From contig CAZOGY010000015.1 in the NCBI GenBank assembly GCA_964579305.1, positions 1 to 41,241 of the forward strand: a DNA stretch of 41,241 nt, given 5' to 3'. The DNA comes from JBCBWG01 sp964579305 (GTDB lineage: Bacteria; Pseudomonadota; Alphaproteobacteria; Rhizobiales; Hyphomicrobiaceae). Of this stretch, positions 7,602 to 15,881 are shown one piece after another. Each line of letters starts with the position of its first letter. Position 1 is the first letter of the stretch. The translations under genes were made by a program, and so were the position numbers. The notes beneath the pieces are model-generated. The model was not told the DNA's origin and searched no databases. It saw nothing but the letters and a program-made list of their open reading frames with translations.

Positions 7602-8868
7602 ATGAAGATCCTGATCATAACATACGGCTCACGCGGCGACGTTCAGCCCTATGTGGCTTTGGGTAAGGGCCTCAAGACTGCGGGCCACGACGTCACGCTT
7701 GCCACAAGCGAGCGGTTCCAGTCATTCGTGGAAGGCCATGGGCTCACCTTTGGTCCATTAAGTGATGAGCTTTTGTCTTTGATGGAGTCTCCCACCGGGA
7801 AAGACATCATCGAAAACGCCACCAACGTATTTCAGATCGTCCGCTATAATATAAAGCTGTCGCGACAGTTGAAGCCGCTCACCGAAGAGCTGATGCGGCA
7901 AAATTGGTCGATCGCATTAAATGCCGAACCCGATTATATTCTCTATCACGGAAAGGCGTTCGCAGCGCCGCATATCGCTGAAAAGCTCGGGATTGGATGC
8001 GCGTTTGCCACCCCGGTGCCGATGTTTGTCCCGACGTCGCAACAACCGCTGATCGTTTTGCCGGAATTAAAGCTGGGTGGTTGGTATAATCGAATGGGCT
8101 ATCATATCGTCAATCGTCTTCACGCGGCGTTTATTGGCGGGCAAGTGGGCGCATTTCGCAAGCATATTGGCCTTGAGCCCATGAAAAAATTCGATCTGCT
8201 CAAAACAGGCGATGGGCACGCCATTCCAGTTTTGCACGGCCACAGCACCGCGGTTTTGCCACGCCCAACGGATTGGCCGCCAACCGCGCATGTCACCGGC
8301 TATTGGTTTCTCAACGAGGCCGGCGTTTGGGACCCGCCAGAAAGTTTGTTGCGGTTCCTCAACGATGGGGATCCGCCAGTTTATATCGGCTTTGGCTCGA
8401 TGGCGGGGCGTGATCCAAGGCGCCTAACACAAACCGTTATCGGTGCCCTGCAACGCGCCCACTTGCGGGGTGTGATCGCGACCGGCTGGGGCGGGATCAG
8501 CGCAGAAGATCTGCCGCCGACCATCCACAAGATCGAAGCCGCGCCGCATGACTGGTTGTTTCCGCGCGTGGCAGCGGTCGTTCACCACGGTGGCGCTGGC
8601 ACAACCGCGGCCGGCCTTCGCGCGGGCAAGCCCTCCGTAATTATTCCGTTCTTTGCTGATCAGCCGTTCTGGGCCAGACGCATTCATGCGCTGGGCGCTG
8701 GCCCAAAGCCCATCATGAAAAACAAGCTGACAATTGAGAATCTGGCCGCGGCTTTGGGTGAAGCAACGACCAACCCGGCGATTATTGCGGCCGCATCAGC
8801 AATTGGAGAAAAGATCCGTTCCGAAGACGGTGTCGCGGCGGCGGTGGCACTGGTTGAAGAATTCGCCG
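7602..8868 (+). CDS. Sterol/lipid glycosyltransferase (UGT80-like, GT1/GT28 fold), 3' end in gap
   Basis: The protein transfers a sugar from a nucleotide donor to a hydrophobic acceptor. The N-terminal GT28-type strand and loop ILIITYGSRGDVQPYVALGKGL is at residues 3-24, and the donor-binding signature VHHGGAGTTAAGLRAGKP is near residues 327-344, followed by FFADQPFW and the 'ALGAGPKPI' tail. This pattern is that of sterol 3-beta-glucosyltransferases and bacterial diacylglycerol or hopanoid-type relatives. The start MKILIITYGSRG is chosen by homology; a more upstream ATG at 7569 is possible, and the SD is poor. Coding runs for 422 residues into the 100-N gap. Family length is about 420, so only a few residues are likely to be missing. 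The acceptor is unknown. Confidence 0.85.
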
Positions 8869-8968
8869 NNNNNNNNNNNNNNNNNNNNNNNNNNNNNNNN
8901 NNNNNNNNNNNNNNNNNNNNNNNNNNNNNNNNNNNNNNNNNNNNNNNNNNNNNNNNNNNNNNNNNNNN
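8869..8968. other. Assembly gap of exactly 100 N
   Basis: A block of 100 undetermined bases separates two contigs. A round 100 usually denotes a gap of unknown size. The glycosyltransferase (plus) and the PP2C gene (minus) both lose their last codons here. Linkage of the two sides rests on scaffolding, not on sequence. Confidence 0.98.
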
Positions 8969-9732
8969 ACCGTCGTGTTGTCCTGGCCCGGAACGCGTTG
9001 GCCTTCGACTTCACGCAGCACCGCATCCGCGATCGCGCCAGCCTCCGCGTCTTTATAACCCGATACGATCCGCGCGATTTCATCGGGCTCTAAGCTCAAA
9101 ATCCCGTCGCTGGCCGCGACGATGATATCGCCTTTCAACAGGGCAAGCGGCTTGTCCGACAGGTCGATCAAATCAAGCTCTTCACCGGTGATGGCCGAGC
9201 GCAGCATATGGCGTCGTGGATCGTTGCGCGCGTCCTCCTCCGACATCTTGCCTTGGGCAACAAGCTGGTCGAGGGCTGGGGCAAGCGAATGATCTTCGTT
9301 GAGGAGCGCAATCTCACCGTGCCGGATGAGGAACATCGGGCTGTCGCCAACGCTGACCCACTCAAGCCCGCCGCCAACGATTGCAAATCCAACAAGCGTC
9401 GAACCCATGCCGGCGAGAGCGGGGTTCTGCCGGACGATTTCCGCAATGCCGCTGTTGGCTGTCGTCAGCGCCGCAAGAAGCCGCTCGCGGTGTGCGCCGT
9501 CCACTGTTGCGAACGCCCGCACGAACAATTCGCAGGCTGTCTCGCTTGCGATATGGCCGGACGTATGTCCACCCATCCCGTCGGCAAGGACGCCCACGAA
9601 CTGGCCATCAGGGGCCTCTGGCCAATCGCTGCCTGGCTGAAACGTGAATTCACCTGGCCACAGCCCGGCAGAATCCTCTTGCCGGGCGCGGGCACCGACC
9701 ATGGCCCTGCACGCCGCATCGATCTGAACCAT
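8969..9732 (-). CDS. PP2C-family Ser/Thr protein phosphatase, 3' end in gap
   Basis: The protein dephosphorylates Ser/Thr sites set by the neighbouring kinase (role inferred). Visible PP2C motifs are Asp20 in ARQEDSAG, the metal-binding VLADGMGGH (48-56), GMGSTLV, VSVGDSPMFLI, AASDGIL and the terminal QDNTT, which carries the last metal-binding Asp. It is cytoplasmic with no membrane segment. About 254 residues are seen, and only the final beta-strand is lost in the gap. Its ATG overlaps the stop of the FHA gene upstream (TGATG), so the two are translationally coupled. The metal ligands are all present, so activity is expected. Such PppA/Stp-type phosphatases commonly sit with FHA and kinase genes. 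Confidence 0.92.
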
Positions 9733-10538
9733 CAGCGCGAAAGCTCGCTCAAGTCACTCCAGTCAAAGTCGGAACCGCAGAACGGCACGAACACGAGCTG
9801 GGTGCGCCCCATGGTGATCAGGTCCATGGCGACAAGCGGCACCGCCTGCGTGGGTTTTTTGTCGTTCACCGACACCACGTTCGTCTTCGACAGGTTGGGC
9901 ACCAGCAAGAACGAGCGGTCGGAGGAATCGTAGCGAATGTAGGCCTGCTCATCGTTGGAGATGGCCTCATCGCCGAAATCGATCGGGATCCGGTTTCCAG
10001 TGCCGCGGCCAACGGTATTGTTGCCCTCAAACACGGGACGATAGGCGCCCAGACCAGGCCCACCGATGATCACCAGCCAGCCAACGACCGGATCCTGTTG
10101 AAAGGCGCCGCGCTCGACCTTTTGGCGCCCGCGGACAAGTTGGGTCTGTGCCGGACCGGCATCGGCGGTCACGCTTGCATCTCGTACGACATGCGTCGTT
10201 GGGTCGGTATCGGAAACCATGGTGGACTGTACGGGTGGGATGTTGGGGCGGCCACCGCGCGCTTCCCGTGCGGCGTCGGCAGCGCGCGTTGGAAGCGGTG
10301 GTGGCGCGTCGGAAGGGTCTGACTGATTTTGCGCGGCGTGCGCCTCGGTTTCAAGCGCGCGCGCGGCCTCTGTCACGTCTTTCATCGTATCGGCCGCGAC
10401 TTCGGAGGTAATCGCCGCCGGCGGCTTAGCGTCTGGCGCAGCATTATCGGTCCGGCTTGCGGCAGCCAGTGCGTCTTTCAGCGACCCAAGGATCGACCCT
10501 GAACCTGCACCGTCGCCTCGACCGCCCCGCCCTGCCAT
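9732..10538 (-). CDS. FHA-domain protein with long N-terminal linker
   Basis: This 268-residue cytoplasmic phospho-reader has a disordered Ala/Pro/Thr-rich N-terminal half (1-140) that ends in a basic TQLVRGRQKVERG segment. The FHA domain (about 150-255) starts DPVVGWLVIIGGPGLG. It contains NTVGRGTGNRI, with the phosphothreonine-binding Arg178 and Ser194 in AISNDEQAY, and an Asn in SVNDK. The end, VFVPFCGSDFDW, resembles the CGPEFDW-type tail of alphaproteobacterial FHA proteins. The start at 10538 has a GGAGG SD six bases upstream, even though it lies 61 bp inside the preceding FHA gene. Thr residues in the linker (DTDPTTHVV) could be kinase targets, as in GarA-like proteins; that is inference. 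Confidence 0.87.
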   Translation of the reverse strand: MAGRGGRGDGAGSGSILGSLKDALAAASRTDNAAPDAKPPAAITSEVAADTMKDVTEAARALETEAHAAQNQSDPSDAPPPLPTRAADAAREARGGRPNIPPVQSTMVSDTDPTTHVVRDASVTADAGPAQTQLVRGRQKVERGAFQQDPVVGWLVIIGGPGLGAYRPVFEGNNTVGRGTGNRIPIDFGDEAISNDEQAYIRYDSSDRSFLLVPNLSKTNVVSVNDKKPTQAVPLVAMDLITMGRTQLVFVPFCGSDFDWSDLSELSR

Positions 10539-11200
10539 CGCTTGCCTCCAGACCGTATCGCACCGTTTTGGCGCGGAGTTTTGCTGCGCTTTGCATGAAC
10601 AGCCAATTCGTCCAAAGCGGGGCAGTCGGTTTCAAAAGTCAAGACGCTTGCCCCGATCTTGATCGTATCGCCGGCCGCCAGCACGCAATCGAGTTGTCGC
10701 TTGCCATTGACGTATATTGCAACGTCGTCGGCGCCCGCCAAGCTGATCAGTCGAAACACGCCATCTTCAGAGACAACGCGCGCATGAACTTCCGCGATGC
10801 CGGGCCCGTCGATCACGAGGTCGGCGTGCGCCGCAGCCCCGATCGTCAGCCCGACCTCATCGATCCGTAAGCGGGTGTCGGGCCGATCGCCAGGGCAGAG
10901 GAACCCAAATTCCCTGTCCACAGCCTCTGGACCAATCCAGTCTGCAACAGCCGCCGGTCGCTTGGCGCGCGGCATAAGTAACCAGCCGGCAATGGCCAAC
11001 AGCGGCGCCAGAATGACGAGAATGAGGCCGAGCGCCAGGATCGGATTAGCATCCTGGAACATGGCTAGTCGCGCCACAAGTGACTGCCACAGATCATTGG
11101 CCAGAGCATTCGCCGCCGTCAGTCCCGAAAAAGTCAGCGCAATAACGCCAACTGGCGCGACCGACAGTTCCGTCAAATAACCACTTAAAACGCTGACCAT
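10478..11200 (-). CDS. Membrane-anchored FHA-like protein with degenerate phosphopeptide site
   Basis: This 240-residue protein has one or two N-terminal membrane spans: a possible one near 16-34 and a clear one at about 53-77 (ILALGLILVILAPLLAIAGWLL). An FHA-like fold follows at about 108-190. The core reads LTIGAAAHADLVIDGPGIAEVHARV. The Gly and His of the FHA signature remain, but the Arg after Gly is Ala and the Ser before xxH is not kept, so phosphothreonine binding is doubtful. The tail after residue 195 is basic and overlaps the next FHA gene by 61 bp. The ATG at 11200 follows a GGAG. It is the first gene of a three-gene minus operon (FHA-like, FHA, PP2C), divergent from the kinase. 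A scaffold role at the membrane is an inference. Confidence 0.8.
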   Translation of the reverse strand: MVSVLSGYLTELSVAPVGVIALTFSGLTAANALANDLWQSLVARLAMFQDANPILALGLILVILAPLLAIAGWLLMPRAKRPAAVADWIGPEAVDREFGFLCPGDRPDTRLRIDEVGLTIGAAAHADLVIDGPGIAEVHARVVSEDGVFRLISLAGADDVAIYVNGKRQLDCVLAAGDTIKIGASVLTFETDCPALDELAVHAKRSKTPRQNGAIRSGGKRWQGGAVEATVQVQGRSLGR

Positions 11201-11676
11201 GGCCCGGCTCTCCAGGGCGCCACATGCTTACGTCCTATTTTCGAGCATAACCCATGCGCAAATTGCCATTCAACCGGAACCTGCCCGTTCGATGGATCAC
11301 AAATGCTTGGATTTTGAGCGCTTTCGCTTGGGGCAAAAGAGATGGGACGTGCACGGGTGCCCATTCGGCCACCATGCGCTTTGCCCTCAATGAGCAGATT
11401 TTCGGGCGCGCTGGCGTTGGCCAAGATCCCGCAACTGTGGCGGCCGCCGCGCTGATCCGACGTTAACAGCACCATCGCATCTTGCGATCGGAGCCAAAAT
11501 CTCCCCGCGGCTTGCCACATTTGGCTGCTTATTCTTCGATTTGTGATTGCGTGTCGTGCGCCAGCGCCTGGGCCGCTGCGCGATGGCGGGGCGAGCCCGC
11601 TTGGTCTTGGAACTCGGCCACAGGTCCGCGCTGAGTGACACTGGCAGGCTTTCAGAATCGATCGGGGGAGATCACC
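11201..11676. other. Divergent intergenic region of the phospho-signalling island
   Basis: These 476 bp separate the minus FHA operon from the plus kinase unit and must hold both promoters. The stretch near 11515-11550 is the most A/T-rich part. I find no clear promoter boxes, and reading frames crossing it have no recognisable protein. Confidence 0.6.
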
Positions 11677-11742
11677 ATGCGATGCAAGCACAACGGCGTG
11701 CCCCCCGCTCTTGGGCACCGCGACGGTTGGGATGCAGCATGA
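11677..11742 (+). CDS. Possible 21-codon leader ORF coupled to the kinase start
   Basis: An ATG at 11677 is preceded by a strong SD, GGGGGAG (11664-11670), six bases upstream. It opens a 21-codon frame (starts MRCKHNG, ends GWDAA) whose TGA (11740-11742) overlaps the kinase ATG (11739-11741) as ATGA. The kinase itself has no good SD at that ATG. This layout is typical of translational coupling through a short leader. The peptide resembles nothing I know. The alternative is that the same SD serves an in-frame kinase ATG at 11682, 11 bases away, which would make the small ORF fortuitous. Confidence 0.45.
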   Translation: MRCKHNGVPPALGHRDGWDAA

Positions 11743-14402
11743 ACCACCCTCAGGCGCTGGCGACGGGCACGCGGCTTGTTCAGGACTATGAAATCCAGCG
11801 GATACTGGGTGCCGGCGGGTTTGGCATCACGTATCTGGCTGAGGAACTTCCGCTCGCACGCTCCGTGACTTTGAAGGAATATTTTCCGGTCGATTTCGCG
11901 ACGCGGACCGAAGACCTGGGCGCCGTGCCGCGCTCGGAAGGAAGCACGCGCGACTTCAACTGGGGCCTGGATCGCTTCCTTGACGAGGCCCAGACGCTTG
12001 CGCGCTTCGACCATCCCAACATCGTCAAGGTGTATCGCTATTTTCGTGCGAACGGCACCGCGTACATGGCGCTCAAATGGGAAGAGGGCCAAAGCCTCAA
12101 AAGTTGGCTGAAGGACTTGGGCCGCACGCCGCGTCAGGCCGAAATCGATGCGATCCTCGAACCGCTCCTGGCGGCGCTTGAGGTGGTTCACGCTAGCGAT
12201 TTCCTCCACCGTGACATCGCGCCGGACAATATCATTCTGCGGACGGATGGCTCGCCGGTTCTGATCGATTTTGGCTCAGCTCGGGGCGATCTCGCGCAGC
12301 GCTCGCGGACCGTCAGCGCCCTCGTCAAGCCGGGCTACAGTCCCTATGAGCAATATTCAGAAGACAGCGCCAACCAGGGCCCATGGACCGACATCTACGC
12401 GCTTGCCGCAACGCTCTACCATTTAACTTCGGGCAAGCGGCCGCAGGATGCGCCTGCACGGATCGTTGGTGACGAATTGCGCCCCGCGGGTGATGCTGCA
12501 CTGGGCGCCTTCCGGCCCGCCTTCCTCGATGCCATTGATCAGGCACTCGCCCTGGACATCGCGCAGCGCCCGCAAACCGTTGCGGCGTGGCGCGCCCTCC
12601 TTTTCGCGGGCAAAGCCGCCAGACCAGTCGCGGGCACCGTTGCTGGCGATGGCGCTGCTGCGGCAGACCCGGCTCCAGAGCCGCTCGCTTCGGGCAATGC
12701 CGCGGCCACACGTCCGCTCACCCCGAGCGAAGCACCGGGTGGCTTTTTTGCATTTGGGCGCAATCGCGCTTCAACGGCACATGCTGACAAATCCGCTGCA
12801 CAGCCTGGCGCCCGGCCGAAGCCGCGGCCACCGCAGTTCACGCCGCGCAACCAGGCCAAGCGGCAACAATCCGGCACCGGGTTTCGGCGTGGCGGTCTCA
12901 TGTCGAGGCTTCGTCGCGGACGCGAAGGCGGCGCGACCGGCGCAGCAGCCGGGCACGGCGCAGACACGCAAGCCGCTCTGACTTCAACCGCCCAGGCCGA
13001 AGCCGTCGCCAGCGCAGTGGCCATGCGCAATACGGCTCCGCGCCGGCCGGCCGCGCCGGGCCCGAAAGCGCCTTACGTGCGCCGCGGCATTGGCTATCTG
13101 CGCGATAGCTGGAGGCAGATTTCCGAAAACGCCGGTGCCGTGCTGCGCGAGGCGGCGGCATCACCGGTCGCCGCAACAGCTGGCGCTGGGCTGCCACAGT
13201 CCGCAATGGCGGATGAGCCTGTTGGACGCCAATCCGCCGCCGGCGGACAATTCGGGCGCACCTCTCGCCCGCCCACGCCGCCGGCCGGCCGCGCGCTGCA
13301 GGCGATCGCCGCGATCGAGCAACTTCCCGCTGAACGCAAGCCCCCCCGGGTTCGCCGGAATTGGCGCACGGGCATCAAATGGCGAAGCGTTGTTTTCAAA
13401 TTGGTGCTCGGTGCGCTGATTGCCGCCGGCGCCGTATCACTTCAACAGTCGCTGCCGACCTATCTGACCCAACGCACTGCGAAGACCACAAGCGCCTCGA
13501 TCCCGAGTTTGCTGGAGCGCCAGTTCAACGCCCATGCCGGCGGTGTGTCCCAAATTGCTTTTGGTCAAAATGGCCGCTCGATCGTCACGACGGGCGCAGA
13601 CAACACACTGAAAGTCTGGAGCGTGACGTGGGGCAGCCTGTCGCGTGAAATTGCCCACGACTATGGACCTGTGACCGCACTTTCGACGCGCGGCAGCCGC
13701 GCCGTGACCGGCCATGCGGAGGGTGATCTTGCGGTCTGGGACCTGGTCAGCGGCGAACGTGTGGTTCACATCAAGCGGAATGAGGCGCGCATATGGGACG
13801 TCACCTTTATCGACGACGCCAGCGAGCGCATCGCAGTCGCCGCCCATGACTGGTCCATCACGCTTTGGGATCTCGCCAATCCACAACGTCCGTTACACAT
13901 TTTTGAGGGGCACGAAAATCCGGTGCAATCGCTGGCCGTCAACAAGTCTGCCGGCCTATTGATAAGCGGTGGCGCAGACAGGACGTTGCGGATTTGGAAC
14001 CTTTCGACGCTGTCACTGCGCACGACCCGCAAGCGCGTGCACGGCGATTTTGTGACCAGTATCGCGATCAGTTCCGACTATGAGCGCCTGGCCTCAGGTG
14101 ACCTGGCTGGAGGCTTGCGTCTGTGGTCGGGCGACGGCGGCCGACGCCTGCGCCGCTTGCGGGCCCACGACGACGCGATTACTGCGCTGGCGTTCATTGG
14201 TGGGCGTGACGTGCTCGCCAGTGCAAGCAAGGACGGTCGCGTGCGGCTTTGGAATATGCGGCGCGGCAGTCCGATCCGGACGCTTGGCTCCAAGGGCGTT
14301 GGCGTCAATGGAATGGTGGTGACGCCGGATGGCGCGCAATTGCTGACGGCTGGCGCGGACGGGACAGTTCGGGTTTGGCGCACGCGGCTCGGCGGCCGCT
14401 GA
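11739..14402 (+). CDS. Transmembrane Ser/Thr protein kinase with C-terminal WD40 propeller
   Basis: This 887-residue kinase is of the 'KEYFP' group related to T6SS-linked PpkA-type kinases. The kinase domain (about 15-285) has all catalytic elements: LGAGGFGITYL (P-loop), Lys in VTLKEYFP, HRDIAPDN (His157-Arg-Asp159) and DFG (Asp177). A long Ala/Pro/Arg-rich linker (about 290-545) leads to one membrane span at about 552-572 (VVFKLVLGALIAAGAV). Seven WD40 blades (about 596-887) follow, with repeated VWS/LWD/IWN/LWS/VWR ends. If the kinase is cytoplasmic, the propeller is periplasmic and may be the sensor. The start at 11739 is supported by ATGA coupling to a leader ORF; 11682 is the alternative. 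It is divergent from the FHA/PP2C operon, its likely partners. Confidence 0.92.
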   Translation: MNHPQALATGTRLVQDYEIQRILGAGGFGITYLAEELPLARSVTLKEYFPVDFATRTEDLGAVPRSEGSTRDFNWGLDRFLDEAQTLARFDHPNIVKVYRYFRANGTAYMALKWEEGQSLKSWLKDLGRTPRQAEIDAILEPLLAALEVVHASDFLHRDIAPDNIILRTDGSPVLIDFGSARGDLAQRSRTVSALVKPGYSPYEQYSEDSANQGPWTDIYALAATLYHLTSGKRPQDAPARIVGDELRPAGDAALGAFRPAFLDAIDQALALDIAQRPQTVAAWRALLFAGKAARPVAGTVAGDGAAAADPAPEPLASGNAAATRPLTPSEAPGGFFAFGRNRASTAHADKSAAQPGARPKPRPPQFTPRNQAKRQQSGTGFRRGGLMSRLRRGREGGATGAAAGHGADTQAALTSTAQAEAVASAVAMRNTAPRRPAAPGPKAPYVRRGIGYLRDSWRQISENAGAVLREAAASPVAATAGAGLPQSAMADEPVGRQSAAGGQFGRTSRPPTPPAGRALQAIAAIEQLPAERKPPRVRRNWRTGIKWRSVVFKLVLGALIAAGAVSLQQSLPTYLTQRTAKTTSASIPSLLERQFNAHAGGVSQIAFGQNGRSIVTTGADNTLKVWSVTWGSLSREIAHDYGPVTALSTRGSRAVTGHAEGDLAVWDLVSGERVVHIKRNEARIWDVTFIDDASERIAVAAHDWSITLWDLANPQRPLHIFEGHENPVQSLAVNKSAGLLISGGADRTLRIWNLSTLSLRTTRKRVHGDFVTSIAISSDYERLASGDLAGGLRLWSGDGGRRLRRLRAHDDAITALAFIGGRDVLASASKDGRVRLWNMRRGSPIRTLGSKGVGVNGMVVTPDGAQLLTAGADGTVRVWRTRLGGR

Positions 14403-14540
14403 GAACGGCGCACGCGCACGGATCGCGCACCGTTTTTGCCGGCATTGCGGTGCCCCAGAAACGGCCCGAGCCACGCCGGTCTTTAGGCATTTATCCAGGC
14501 ACCATGAAACCGCAATTCAAACGCGAGACGGGGGCGTGTC

Positions 14541-15665
14541 ATGTTCTGGCGGCGACGACGAACTGACGATTTCGAATGGCACCGTCATGTCCGCACAACG
14601 ATCAAGCTGCGCCGGGATGAACGCCGCAAACGCATCGACGAGGCCAAAAATGTGGCCGCAGCGGAGTTCGAAAAGATCCAGAAGGCTTCGGTTGATGGGG
14701 CCCGCAAGAGTGCCGATGCGCTTGGCAGTGCGGCCGGGCGTGGCGGCCGGGCCCTGGGCGCCAGAGCCAAGTCGACCGCGCGCGGTGCGCTTGCTCTGGC
14801 AAGCGCGTCGCTGCATTGGCTCGGCCGGCAGCTCAATCGCGAACTGCGCGGGTCGACGTGGCAGACGCGGCTCCAGCCTGCTGCCCCGCTCGGTCGCGCG
14901 ATCGCGGCCGTCCCATGGCCGCGGAAGCACTGGGGGGCGGCTCTTGCCGGTATCGGTATTGTCACGATCTGCGCTCTCTTGATCAGCAATGGTCGCGCAC
15001 CTTGGACCTCCCTGTTTGCGGCCACACGCTCGGTTCAAGCACCCTCGTTCTTTGCGCCGCCCGCCAAACCCATCACCGGCCGCGCCAGGGCTTTGTCCGG
15101 CGACACCATGATCGTTGATGGAAAGCGGATCGTGCTCACTGGGATCGATGCGCCTGAGCTGATCCAGCGCTGCCGCCGTCGCCCGTCCAGCCGTCGGACC
15201 TACGGCTGTGGCATTGCCGCGCGTGATGCCCTGCGCCGGATCACAGGCCGTTCGGTTGTGACATGCGACGCAGCTTCGCCCGACGCCGCCGGCCGCACGC
15301 GAACCCGTTGCCGCATTGGCGAGAACGATCTGGCAGAGCAACTTGCGAGCGACGGCTACGTGTTTCCCGACGGGGGCAGTTATGCAGCCGCTTTTCAGGC
15401 CGCGCGCGCGGCAAAGAAGGGCGTCTGGCGGGCTCAGAACACGGCGCCCACCGACGTGCGCAATGCTGCGTGGGCGCGCGCGGCCAAGGCGGCCCCCAAA
15501 GGCTGCCCGATCAAGGGGCGCGGCCGGCGCGGGCAAAGCACCTACATGATGCCGCATGATCCACTCTATCGGCGCGCACGGGTCTACGAGCGCCGCGGCG
15601 ACCGCTGGTTCTGCTCCGAAAACGAGGCAATCGCGGCGGGTTTCAAACTGTCCCTTGGAAGCTGA
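14541..15665 (+). CDS. Membrane-anchored SNase-fold (thermonuclease-like) protein, catalytic Arg replaced
   Basis: The protein has 374 residues. An N-terminal basic, helical region (1-130, MFWRRRRTDDFEWHRHVRTT then Ala-rich) is followed by one span at about 133-153. A periplasmic staphylococcal-nuclease domain (about 178-295) follows. SN motifs present are SGDT, GIDAPE (201-206), YGCG.AARDAL, DAAGR and the basic KKGVWR end. The position of catalytic Arg35 of S. aureus nuclease (eight residues before the motif Glu) is Val198; Glu206 and the later Arg are kept. A C-terminal module GCPIKG...Y...RWFCSENEAIAAGF (321-370) is the tail common in SNase proteins of alphaproteobacteria. It lies 138 bp downstream of the kinase on the same strand, so co-transcription is likely. 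Nuclease activity is uncertain. Confidence 0.87.
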   Translation: MFWRRRRTDDFEWHRHVRTTIKLRRDERRKRIDEAKNVAAAEFEKIQKASVDGARKSADALGSAAGRGGRALGARAKSTARGALALASASLHWLGRQLNRELRGSTWQTRLQPAAPLGRAIAAVPWPRKHWGAALAGIGIVTICALLISNGRAPWTSLFAATRSVQAPSFFAPPAKPITGRARALSGDTMIVDGKRIVLTGIDAPELIQRCRRRPSSRRTYGCGIAARDALRRITGRSVVTCDAASPDAAGRTRTRCRIGENDLAEQLASDGYVFPDGGSYAAAFQAARAAKKGVWRAQNTAPTDVRNAAWARAAKAAPKGCPIKGRGRRGQSTYMMPHDPLYRRARVYERRGDRWFCSENEAIAAGFKLSLGS

Positions 15666-15881
15666 GGCGGCATCCGTCCGCACCGCTGAACCGCCGCGCT
15701 TGGCCAGATGTCCCCATCCAAGCGCGTGCCCAGACTTGCACGACATTTTGCGCACAAGCGCCGGCCTGGCATGCGGCGGGCCCACTTGACGCTCGCCATC
15801 CGCGCGCTTTTGCTTGGGGCGGAGCTGCCGCACAACAGACATCGGGACATACCGAGCGCGGCAGCAGATGCGGAGGATTCC

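Noticed and set aside
11185..11718. 177-codon minus-strand frame in the divergent kinase/FHA region
   Set aside because: It has low-complexity composition and no motif, and it would overlap the leader region and the FHA-like start.
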